Both the position numbers and the translations under genes were made by a program. DNA of 64,000 bases from Hybos culiciformis (Eukaryota > Arthropoda > Insecta > Diptera > Hybotidae), in the NCBI GenBank assembly GCA_964007475.1, contig CAXFZM010000064.1:62001-126000 (forward strand). The letters are read 5' to 3'. This document shows, in pieces, positions 36,380 through 47,900 of this stretch. Below the pieces are notes generated by a model. That model was not told where the DNA came from. It ran no database searches and saw only the letters and a list, made by a program, of their open reading frames with translations. Position 1 is the stretch's first letter, and each line of letters starts with the position of its first letter.

Positions 36380-39355
36380 GCTTCTTTCTGTGTAATTTTT
36401 ATGTAAATCGGTTTTCTAGATCCGGAGAAATAAACGATAAGGTGAGCAAACCCCCTAACTTTAACACATAAAATGTTGACTTTGGGTTGGTTTTTTGTTC
36501 ATTACTCCGGCTCCAGACTTCGGCGGACCTCCGTTTTTGGCTTAAATTAAAGGTCTAGAAATTACGCTTCTTTCTGTGCAATTTTTATGAAAATCGGTTT
36601 TCTAGATCCGGAGAAATAAACGATAAGGTGAGCAAACCCCCTAACTTTAACACATAAAATGTTGACTTTGGGCTGGTTTTTTGTTCATTACTCCGGCTCC
36701 AGACCTCGGAGAACCTCCGTTTTTGGCTTAAATTAAAGGTCTAGAAATTACGCTTCTTTCTGTGCAATTTTTATGAAAATCGGTTTTCTAGATCCGGAGA
36801 AATAAACGATAAGGTGAGCAAACCCCCTAACTTTAACACATAAAATGTTGACTTTGGGCTGGTTTTTTGTTCATTACTCGGGCTCCAGACCTCGGAGAAC
36901 CTCCGTTTTTGGCTTAAATGAAAGGTCTAGAAATTACGCTTCTTTCTATGCAGTTTTTATGAAAATCGGTTTTCTAGATCCGGAGAAATAAACGATAAGG
37001 TGAGCAAACCCCCTAACTTTAACACATAAAATGTTGACTTTGGGCTGGTTTTTTGTTCATTACTCCGGCTCTAGACCTCGGAGAACCTCCGTTTTTGTCT
37101 TAAATTAAAGGTCTAGAAATTACGCTTCTTTCTGTGCAATTTTTATGAAAATCGGTTTTCTAGATCCGGAGAAATAAACGATAAGGTGAGCAAACCCCCT
37201 AACTTTAACACATAAAATGTTGACTTTGGGCTGGTTTTTTGTTCATTACTCGGGCTCCAGACCTCGGAGAACCTCCGTTTTTGGCTTAAATTAAAGGTCT
37301 ACAAATTACGCTTCTTTCTGTGCAATTTTTATGAAAATCGGTTTTCTAGATCCGGAGAAATAAACGATAAGGTGAGCAAACCCCCTAACTGTAACACATA
37401 AAATGTTGACTTTGGGCTGGTTTTTTGTTCATTACTCCGGCTCTAGACCTCGGAGAACCTCCGTTTTTGTCTTAAATTAAAGGTCTAGAAATTACGCTTC
37501 TTTCTGTGCAATTTTTATGAAAATCGGTTTTCTAGATCCGGAGAAATAAACGATAAGGTGAGCAAACCCCCTAACTGTAACACATAAAATGTTGACTTTG
37601 GGCTGGTTTTTTGTTCATTACTCCGGCTCTAGACCTCGGAGAACCTCCGTTTTTGGCTTAAATTAAAGGTCTAGAAATTACGCTTCTTTCTGTGCAATTT
37701 TAATGAAAAACGGTTTTCTCGATCCGGAGAAATAAACGATAAGGTGAGCAAACCCCCTAACTTTAACACATAAAATGTTGACTTTGGGCTGGTTTTTTGT
37801 TCATTACTCCGGCTCCAGACCTCGGAGAACCTTCGTTTTTGGCTTAAATTAAAGGTCTAGAAATTACGCTTCTTTCTGTGCAATTTTTATGAAAATCGGT
37901 TTTCTAGATCCGGAGAAATAAACGATAAGGTGAGCAAACCCCCTAACTTTAACACATAAAATGTTGACTTTGGGCTGGTTTTTTGTTCATTACTCCGGCT
38001 CCAGACTTCGGCGGACCTCCGTTTTTGGCTTAAATTAAAGGTCTAGAAATTACGCTTCTTTCTGTGCAATTTTTATGAAAATCGGTTTTCTAGATCCGGA
38101 GAAATAAACGATAAGGTGAGCAAACCCCCTAACTGTAACACATAAAATCTTGACTTTGGGCTGGCTTTTTGTTCATTACTCCGGCTCTAGACCTCGGAGA
38201 ACCTCCGTTTTTGTCTTAAATTAAAGGTCTAGAAATTACGCTTCTTTCTGTGCAATTTTTATGAAAATCGGTTTTCTAGATCCGGAGAAATAAACGATAA
38301 GGTGAGCAAACCCCCTAACTTTAACACATAAAATGTTGACTTTGGGCTGGTTTTTTGTTCATTACTCCGGCTCCAGACCTCGGAGAACCTCCGTTTTTGG
38401 CTTAAATTAAAGGTTTAGAAATTACGCTTCTTTCTGTGCAATTTTTATGTAAATCGGTTTTCTAGATCCGGAGAAATAAACGATAAGGTGAGCAAACCCC
38501 CTAACTTTAACACATAAAATGTTGACTTTGGGCTGGTTTTTTGTTCATTACTCGGGCTCCAGACCTCGGAGAACCTCCGTTTTTGGCTTAAATTAAAGGT
38601 CTACAAATTACGCTTCTTTCTGTGCAATTTTTATGAAAATCGGTTTTCTAGATCCGGAGAAATAAACGATAAGGTGAGCAAACCCCCTAACTTTAACACA
38701 TAAAATGTTGACTTTGGGCTGGTTTTTTGTTCATTACTCCGGCTCCAGACCTCGGAGAACCTCCGTTTTTGGCTTAAATTAAAGCTCTAGAAATTACGCT
38801 TCTTTCTGTGCAATTTTTATGTAAATCGGTTTTCTAGATCCGGAGAAATAAACGATAAGGTGAGCAAACCCCCTAACTTTAACACATAAAATGTTGACTT
38901 TGGGCTGGTTTTTTGTTCATTACTCGGGCTCCAGACCTCGGAGAACCTCCGTTTTTGGCTTAAATTAAAGGTCTAGAAATTACGCTTCTTTCTGTGCAAT
39001 TTTTATGAAAATCGGTTTTCTAGATCCGGAGAAATAAACGATAAGGTGAGCAAACCCCCTAACTTTAACACATAAAATGTTGACTTTGGGCTGGTTTTTT
39101 GTTCATTACGCGGGCTCCAGACCTCGGAGAACCTTCGTTTTTGGCTTAAATTAAAGGTCTAGAAATTACGCTTCTTTCTGTGCAATTTTTATGAAAATCG
39201 GTTTTCTAGATCCGGAGAAATAAACGATAAGGTGAGCAAACCCCCTAACTTTAACACATAAAATGTTGACTTTGGGCTGGTTTTTTGTTCATTACTCCGG
39301 CTCCAGACCTCGGAGAACCTCCGTTTTTGGCTTAAATTAAAGCTCTAGAAATTAC

Positions 39356-39510
39356 GCTTCTTTCTGTGCAATTTTTATGTAAATCGGTTTTCTAGATCCG
39401 GAGAAATAAACGATAAGGTGAGCAAACCCCCTAACTTTAACACATAAAATGTTGGCTCCAGACCTCGGAGAACCTCCGTTTTTGGCTTAAATTAAAGGTC
39501 TAGAAATTAA
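39356..39510 (+). repeat. Truncated monomer, 31-bp deletion (second copy)
   Basis: Identical junction and the same downstream ttaagctt as at 34565, 4791 bp later, inherited through the 28-monomer duplication after its two-monomer loss. Confidence 0.95.
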
Positions 39511-40439
39511 GCTTCTTTCTGTGCAATTTTTATGAAAATCGGTTTTCTAGACTCGGAGAAATAAACGATAAGGTGAGCAAACCCCCTAACTTTAACACAT
39601 AAAATGTTGACTTTGGGCTGGTTTTTTGTTCATTACTCCGGCTCCAGACCTCGGAGAACCTCCGTTTTTGGCTTAAATTAAAGGTCTAGAAATTACGCTT
39701 CTTTCTGTGCAATTTTTATGAAAATCGGTTTTCTAGATCCGGAGAAATAAACGATAAGGTGAGCAAACCCCTAACTTTAACACATAAAATGTTGACTTTG
39801 GGCTGGTTTTTTGTTCATTACTCCGGCTCCAGACCTCGGAGAACCTCCGTTTTTGGCTTAAATTAAAGCTCTAGAAATTACGCTTCTTTCTGTACAATTT
39901 TTATGTAAATCGGTTTTCTAGATCCGGAGAAATAAACGATAAGGTGAGCAAACCCCCTAACTTTAACACATAAAATGTTGACTTTGGGCTGGTTTTTTGT
40001 TCATTACTCGGGCTCCAGACCTCGGAGAACCTCCGTTTTTGGCTTAAATTAAAGGTCTAGAAATTACGCTTCTTTCTGTGCAATTTTTATGAAAATCGGT
40101 TTTCTAGATCCGGAGAAATAAACGATAAGGTGAGCAAACCCCCTAACTTTAACACATAAAATGTTGACTTTGGGCTGGTTTTTTGTTCATTACGCGGGCT
40201 CCAGACCTCGGAGAACCTTCGTTTTTGGCTTAAATTAAAGGTCTAGAAATTACGCTTCTTTCTGTGCAATTTTTATGAAAATCGGTTTTCTAGATCCGGA
40301 GAAATAAACGATAAGGTGAGCAAACCCCCTAACTTTAACACATAAAATGTTGACTTTGGGCTGGTTTTTTGTTCATTACTCCGGCTCCAGACTTCGGCAG
40401 ACCTCCGTTTTTGGCTTAAATTAAAGGTCTAGAAATTAC

Positions 40440-42670
40440 GCTTCTTTCTGTGCAATTTTTATGAAAATCGGTTTTCTAGATCCGGAGAAATAAACGATAA
40501 GGTGAGCAAACCCCCTAACTGTAACACATAAAATGTTGACTTTGGGCTGGTTTTTTGTTCATTACTCCGGCTCTAGACCTCGGAGAACCTCCGTTTTTGT
40601 CTTAAATTAAAGGTCTAGAAATTACGCTTCTTTCTGTGCAATTTTTATGAAAATCGGTTTTCTAGATCCGGAGAAATAAACGATAAGGTGAGCAAACCCC
40701 CTAACTTTAACACATAAAATGTTGACTTTGGGCTGGTTTTTTGTTCATTACTCCGGCTCCAGACCTCGGAGAACCTCCGTTTTTGGCTTAAATTAAAGGT
40801 TTAGAAATTACGCTTCTTTCTGTGCAATTTTTATGTAAATCGGTTTTCTAGATCCGGAGAAATAAACGATAAGGTGAGCAAACCCCCTAACTTTAACACA
40901 TAAAATGTTGACTTTGGGCTGGTTTTTTGTTCATTACTCGGGCTCCAGACCTCAGAGAACCTCCGTTTTTGGCTTAAATTAAAGGTCTACAAATTACGCT
41001 TCTTTCTGTGCAATTTTTATGAAAATCGGTTTTCTAGATCCGGAGAAATAAACGATAAGGTGAGCAAACCCCCTAACTTTAACACATAAAATGTTGACTT
41101 TGGGCTGGTTTTTTGTTCATTACTCCGGCTCCAGACCTCGGAGAACCTCCGTTTTTGGCTTAAATTAAAGCTCTAGAAATTACGCTTCTTTCTGTGCAAT
41201 TTTTATGTAAATCGGTTTTCTAGATCCGGAGAAATAAACGATAAGGTGAGCAAACCCCCTAACTTTAACACATAAAATGTTGACTTTGGGCTGGTTTTTT
41301 GTTCATTACTCGGGCTCCAGACCTCGGAGAACCTCCGTTTTTGGCTTAAATTAAAGGTCTAGAAATTACGCTTCTTTCTGTGCAATATTTATGAAAATCG
41401 GTTTTCTAGATCCGGAGAAATAAACGATAAGGTGAGCAAACCCCCTAACTTTAACACATAAAATGTTGACTTTGGGCTGGTTTTTTGTTCATTACGCGGG
41501 CTCCAGACCTCGGAGAACCTTCGTTTTTGGCTTAAATTAAAGGTCTAGAAATTACGCTTCTTTCTGTGCAATTTTTATGAAAATCGGTTTTCTAGATCCG
41601 GAGAAATAAACGATAAGGTGAGCAAACCCCCTAACTTTAACACATAAAATGTTGACTTTGGGCTGGTTTTTTGTTCATTACTCCGGCTCCAGGCCTCGGA
41701 GAACCTCCGTTTTTGGCTTAAATTAAAGCTCTAGAAATTACGCTTCTTTCTGTGCAATTTTTATGTAAATCGGTTTTCTAGATCCGGAGAAATAAACGAT
41801 AAGGTGAGCAAACCCCCTAACTTTAACACATAAAATGTTGACTTTGGGCTGGTTTTTTGTTCATTACTCCGGCTCCAGACCTCGGAGAACCTCCGTTTTT
41901 GGCTTAAATTAAAGGTCTAGAAATTACGCTTCTTTCTGTGCAATTTTTATGAAAATCGGTTTTCTAGACTCGGAGAAATAAACGATAAGGTGAGCAAACC
42001 CCCTAACTTTAACACATAAAATGTTGACTTTGGGCTGGTTTTTTGTTCATTACTCCGGCTCCAGACCTCGGAGAACCTCCGTTTTTGGCTTAAATTAAAG
42101 GTCTAGAAATTACGCTTCTTTCTGTGCAATTTTTATGAAAATCGGTTTTCTAGATCCGGAGAAATAAACGATAAGGTGAGCAAACCCCTAACTTTAACAC
42201 ATAAAATGTTGACTTTGGGCTGGTTTTTTGTTCATTACTCCGGCTCCAGACCTCGGAGAACCTCCGTTTTTGGCTTAAATTAAAGCTCTAGAAATTACGC
42301 TTCTTTCTGTGCAATTTTTATGTAAATCGGTTTTCTAGATCCGGAGAAATAAACGATAAGGTGAGCAAACCCCCTAACTTTAACACGTAAAATGTTGACT
42401 TTGGGCTGGTTTTTTGTTCATTACTCGGGCTCCAGACCTCGGAGAACCTCCGTTTTTGGCTTAAATTAAAGGTCTAGAAATTACGCTTCTTTCTGTGCAA
42501 TTTTTATGAAAATCGGTTTTCTAGATCCGGAGAAATAAACGATAAGGTGAGCAAACCCCCTAACTTTAACACATAAAATGTTGACTTTGGGCTGGTTTTT
42601 TGTTCATTACGCGGGCTCCAGACCTCGGAGAACCTTCGTTTTTGGCTTAAATTAAAGGTCTAGAAATTAC
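40440..42670 (+). repeat. Y-block, last occurrence (M219-M230)
   Basis: LT, plain-Y, T25-tcg-K (with ctcagag at about 40953), B, T25-tcg, gcg/T152 (with caatattt at about 41384), B with caggcc, C, J, delta-B, T25-tcg (with cacgtaaa at about 42385) and gcg/T152. From 41556 it is also the left part of the third copy of the 19-monomer unit. Other occurrences with LT start at 33263 and 38054, inside the 28-monomer duplication. LT continues beyond this block (43787, 46205, 49367), but the ggtttag Y marker does not reappear. Confidence 0.8.
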
Positions 42671-44902
42671 GCTTCTTTCTGTGCAATTTTTATGAAAATC
42701 GGTTTTCTAGATCCGGAGAAATAAACGATAAGGTGAGCAAACCCCCTAACTTTAACACATAAAATGTTGACTTTGGGCTGGTTTTTTGTTCATTACTCCG
42801 GCTCCAGACCTCGGAGAACCTCCGTTTTTGGCTTAAATTAAAGCTCTAGAAATTACGCTTCTTTCTGTGCAATTTTTATGTAAATCGGTTTTCTAGATCC
42901 GGAGAAATAAACGATAAGGTGAGCAAACCCCCTAACTTTAACACATAAAATGTTGACTTTGGGCTGGTTTTTTGTTCATTACTCGGGCTCCAGACCTCGG
43001 AGAACCTCCGTTTTTGGCTTAAATTAAAGGTCTACAAATTACGCTTCTTTCTGTGCAATTTTTATGAAAATCGGTTTTCTAGATCCGGAGAAATAAACGA
43101 TAAGGTGAGCAAACCCCCTAACTTTAACACATAAAATGTTGACTTTGGGCTGGTTTTTTGTTCATTACTCCGGCTCCAGACTTCGGTGGACCTCCGTTTT
43201 TGGCTTAAATTAAAGGTCTAGAAATTACGCTTCTTTCTGTGCAATTTTTATGAAAATCGGTTTTCTAGATCCGGAGAAGTAAACGATAAGGTGAGCAAAC
43301 CCCTTAACTTTAACACATAAAATGTTGACTTTGGGCTGGTTTTTTGTTCATTACTCCGGCTCTAGACCTCGGAGAACCTCCGTTTTTGGCTTAAATTAAA
43401 GGTCTAGAAATTACGCTTCTTTCTGTGCAATTTTTATGAAAATCGGTTTTCTAGATCCGGAGAAATAAACGATAAGGTGAGCAAACCCCCTAACTTTAAC
43501 ACATAAAATGTTGACTTTGGGCTGGTTTTTTGTTCATTACTCCGGCTCCAGACCTCGGAGAACCTTCGTTTTTGGCTTAAATTAAAGGTCTAGAAATTAC
43601 GCTTCTTTCTGTGCAATTTTTATGAAAATCGGTTTTCTAGATCCGGAGAAATAAACGATAAGGTGAGCAAACCCCCTAACTTTAACACATAAAATGTTGA
43701 CTTTGGGCTGGTTTTTTGTTCATTACTCCGGCTCCAGACTTCGGCGGACCTCCGTTTTTGGCTTAAATTAAAGGTCTAGAAATTACGCTTCTTTCTGTGC
43801 AATTTTTATGAAAATCGGTTTTCTAGATCCGGAGAAATAAACGATAAGGTGAGCAAACCCCCTAACTGTAACACATAAAATGTTGACTTTGGGCTGGTTT
43901 TTTGTTCATTACTCCGGCTCTAGACCTCGGAGAACCTCAGTTTTTGTCTTAAATTAAAGGTCTAGAAATTACGCTTCTTTCTGTGCAATTTTTATGAAAA
44001 TCGGTTTTCTAGATCCGGAGAAATAAACGATAAGGTAAGCAAACCCCCTAACTTTAACACATAAAATGTTGACTTTGGGCTGGTTTTTTGTTCATTACTC
44101 CGGCTCCAGACCTCGGAGAACCTCCGTTTTTGGCTTAAATTAAAGGTCTAGAAATTACGCTTCTTTCTGTGCAATTTTTATTAAAATCGGTTTTCTAGAT
44201 CCGGAGAAATAAACGATAAGGTGAGCAAACCCCCTAACTTTAACACATAAAATGTTGACTTTGGGCTGGTTTTTTGTTCATTACTCCGGCTCCAGACCTC
44301 GGAGAACCTCCGTTTTTGGCTTAAATTAAAGGTCTAGAAATTACGCTTCTTTCTGTGTAATTTTTATGTAAATCGGTTTTCTAGATCCGGAGAAATAAAC
44401 GATAAGGTGAGCAAACCCCCTAACTTTAACACATAAAATGTTGACTTTGGGTTGGTTTTTTGTTCATTACTCCGGCTCCAGACTTCGGCGGACCTCCGTT
44501 TTTGGCTTAAATTAAAGGTCTAGAAATTACGCTTCTTTCTGTGCAATTTTTATGAAAATCGGTTTTCTAGATCCGGAGAAATAAACGATAAGGTGAGCAA
44601 ACCCCCTAACTTTAACACATAAAATGTTGACTTTGGGCTGGTTTTTTGTTCATTACTCCGGCTCCAGACCTCGGAGAACCTCCGTTTTTGGCTTAAATTA
44701 AAGGTCTAGAAATTACGCTTCTTTCTGTGCAATTTTTATGAAAATCGGTTTTCTAGATCCGGAGAAATAAACGATAAGGTGAGCAAACCCCCTAACTTTA
44801 ACACATAAAATGTTGACTTTGGGCTGGTTTTTTGTTCATTACTCGGGCTCCAGACCTCGGAGAACCTCCGTTTTTGGCTTAAATGAAAGGTCTAGAAATT
44901 AC
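41556..44902 (+). repeat. 19-monomer unit, third copy, full-length at the deletion site
   Basis: Eighteen units (3347 bp = 18 x 186 minus 1) match copies 1 and 2 at +16635 and +13115. Shared markers are caggcc at 41690, ttcggtgg at about 43184 and ctcagttttt at 43936. The unit at 44159 is not shortened but carries ttattaaaatc (G to T at 44182), and the unit at 43415 has aaatgttgac instead of aaatcttgac. The nineteenth unit (44903) is a different type, so homology ends near 44902. Confidence 0.88.
44159..44344 (+). repeat. Full-length monomer with G44182T, likely precursor of the 13-bp deletion
   Basis: This unit occupies the same slot as the three 13-bp-deleted units. Its private base gives attaaaatc. 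Removing gtgcaatttttat from it yields exactly the ttctttcttaaaatc junction of the deleted units, whereas a typical monomer would also need a G to T change. It therefore looks like the pre-deletion allele. Confidence 0.8.
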
Positions 44903-47900
44903 GCTTCTTTCTATGCAATTTTAATGAAAATCGGTTTTCTAGATCCGGAGAAATAAACGATAAGGTGAGCAAACCCCCTAACTTTAACACATAAAATGTT
45001 GACTTTGGGCTGGTTTTTTGTTCATTACTCGGGCTCCAGACCTCGGAGAACCTCCGTTTTTGGCTTAAATTAAAGGTCTAGAAATTACGCTTCTTTCTGT
45101 GCAATTTTTATGAAAATCGGTTTTCTAGATCCGGAGAAATAAACGATAAGGTGAGCAAACCCCCTAACTTTAACACATAAAATGTTGACTTTGGGCTGGT
45201 TTTTTGTTCATTACGCGGGCTCCAGACCTCGGAGAACCTTCGTTTTTGGCTCAAATTAAAGGTCTAGAAATTACGCTTCTTTCTGTGCAATTTTTATGAA
45301 AATCGGTTTTCTAGATCCGGAGAAATAAACGATAAAGTGAGCAAACCCCCTAACTTTAACACATAAAATGTTGACTTTGGGCTGGTTTTTTGTTCATTAC
45401 TCCGGCTCCAGACCTCGGAGAACCTCCGTTTTTGGCTTAAATTAAAGCTCTAGAAATTACGCTTCTTTCTGTGCAATTTTTATGTAAATCGGTTTTCTAG
45501 ATCCGGAGAAATAAACGATAAGGTGAGCAAACCCCCTAACTTTAACACATAAAATGTTGACTTTGGGCTGGTTTTTTGTTCATTACTCGGGCTCCAGACC
45601 TCGGAGAACCTCCGTTTTTGGCTTAAATTAAAGGTCTACAAATTACGCTTCTTTCTGTGCAATTTTGATGAAAATCGGTTTTCTAGATCCGGAGAAGTAA
45701 ACGATAAGGTGAGCAAACCCCTTAACTTTAACACATAAAATGTTGACTTTGGGCTGGTTTTTTGTTCATTACTCCGGCTCTAGACCTCGGAGAACCTCCG
45801 TTTTTGGCTTAAATTAAAGGTCTAGAAATTACGCTTCTTTCTGTGCAATTTTTATGAAAATCGGTTTTCTAGATCCGGAGAAATAAACGATAAGGTGAGC
45901 AAACCCCCTAACTTTAACACATAAAATGTTGACTTTGGGCTGGTTTTTTGTTCATTACTCCGGCTCCAGACCTCGGAGAACCTTCGTTTTTGGCTTAAAT
46001 TAAAGGTCTAGAAATTACGCTTCTTTCTGTGCAATTTTTATGAAAATCGGTTTTCTAGATCCGGAGAAATAAACGATAAGGTGAGCAAACCCCCTAACTT
46101 TAACACATAAAATGTTGACTTTGGGCTGGTTTTTTGTTCATTACTCCGGCTCCAGACTTCGGCGGACCTCCGTTTTTGGCTTAAATTAAAGGTCTAGAAA
46201 TTACGCTTCTTTCTGTGCAATTTTTACGAAAATCGGTTTTCTAGATCCGGAGAAATAAACGATAAGGTGAGCAAACCCCCTATCTGTAACACATAAAATG
46301 TTGACTTTGGGCTGGTTTTTTGTTCATTACTCCGGCTCTAGACCTCGGAGAACCTCCGTTTTTGTCTTAAATTAAAGGTCTAGAAATTACGGTTCTTTCT
46401 GTGCAATTTTTATGAAAATCGGTTTTCTAGATCCGGAGAAATAAACGATAAGGTGAGCAAACCCCCTAACTTTAACACATAAAATGTTGACTTTGGGCTG
46501 GTTTTTTGTTCATTACTCCGGCTCCAGACCTCGGAGAACCTCCGTTTTTGGCTTAAATTAAAGGTCTAGAAATTACGCTTCTTTCTGTGCAATTTTTATG
46601 AAAATCGGTTTTCTAGATCCGGAGAAATAAACGATAAGGTGAGCAAACCCCCTAACTTTAACACATAAAATGTTGACTTTGGGCTGGTTTTTTGTTCATT
46701 ACTCCGGCTCCAGACCTCGGAGAACCTCCGTTTTTGGCTTAAATTAAAGGTCTAGAAATTACGCTTCTTTCTGTGTAATTTTTATGTAAATCGGTTTTCT
46801 AGATCCGGAGAAATAAACGATAAGGTGAGCAAACCCCCTAACTTTAACACATAAAATGTTGACTTTGGGTTGGTTTTTTGTTCATTACTCCGGCTCCAGA
46901 CTTCGGCGGACCTCCGTTTTTGGCTTAAATTAAAGGTCTAGAAATTACGCTTCTTTCTGTGCAATTTTTATGAAAATCGGTTTTCTAGATCCGGAGAAAT
47001 AAACGATAAGGTGAGCAAACCCCCTAACTTTAACACATAAAATGTTGACTTTGGGCTGGTTTTTTGTTCATTACTCCGGCTCCAGACCTCGGAGAACCTC
47101 CGTTTTTGGCTTAAATTAAAGCTCTAGAAATTACGCTTCTTTCTGTGCAATTTTTATGTAAATCAGTTTTCTAGATCCGGAGAAATAAACGATAAGGTGA
47201 GCAAACCCTCTAACTTTAACACATAAAATGTTGACTTTGGGCTGGTTTTTTGTTCATTACTCGGGCTCCAGACCTCGGAGAACCTCCGTTTTTGGCTTAA
47301 ATTAAAGGTCTAGAAATTACGCTTCTTTCTGTGCAATTTTTATGAAAATCGGTTTTCTAGATCCGGAGAAATAAACGATAAGGTGAGCAAACCCTCTAAC
47401 TTTAACACATAAAATGTTGACTTTGGGCTGGTTTTTTGTTCATTACTCGGGCTCCAGACCTCGGAGAACCTCCGTTTTTGGCTTAAATTAAAGGTCTAGA
47501 AATTACGCTTCTTTCTGTGCAATTTTTATGAAAATCGGTTTTCTAGATCCGGAGAAATAAACGATAAGGTGAGCAAACCCCCTAACTGTAACACATAAAA
47601 TGTTGACTTTGGGCTGGTTTTTTGTTCATTACTCCGGCTCCAGACTTCGGCGGACCTCCGTTTTTGGCTTAAATGAAAGGTCTAGAAATTACGCTTCTTT
47701 CTATGCAATTTTAATGAAAATCGGTTTTCTAGATCCGGAGAAATAAACGATAAGGTGAGCAAACCCCCTAACTTTAACACATAAAATGTTGACTTTGGGC
47801 TGGTTTTTTGTTCATTACTCCGGCTCCAGACCTCGGAGAACCTCCGTTTTTGGCTTAAATTAAAGCTCTAGAAATTACGCTTCTTTCTGTGCAATTTTTA

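Larger units (their letters stand above)
35649..40439 (+). repeat. 28-monomer tandem duplication, copy B (26 monomers, 4791 bp)
   Basis: Immediately follows copy A. Its first unit (F at 35649) matches 30486, while the unit before it does not match the one before copy A, which places the junction at this unit. It is 372 bp (two monomers) shorter, because a run of four actgtaac units in copy A (32147-32890) is only two here (37310-37681). A private change (ctggcttttt for ctggtttttt) is seen at about 38161. Confidence 0.92.

Noticed and set aside
24921..40439. Assembly error as the cause of the large near-identical duplications
   Set aside because: Not excluded, but copies differ by private substitutions (25297, 25314, about 38161) and by an exact two-monomer indel, which suggests real sequence; spanning long reads would decide.
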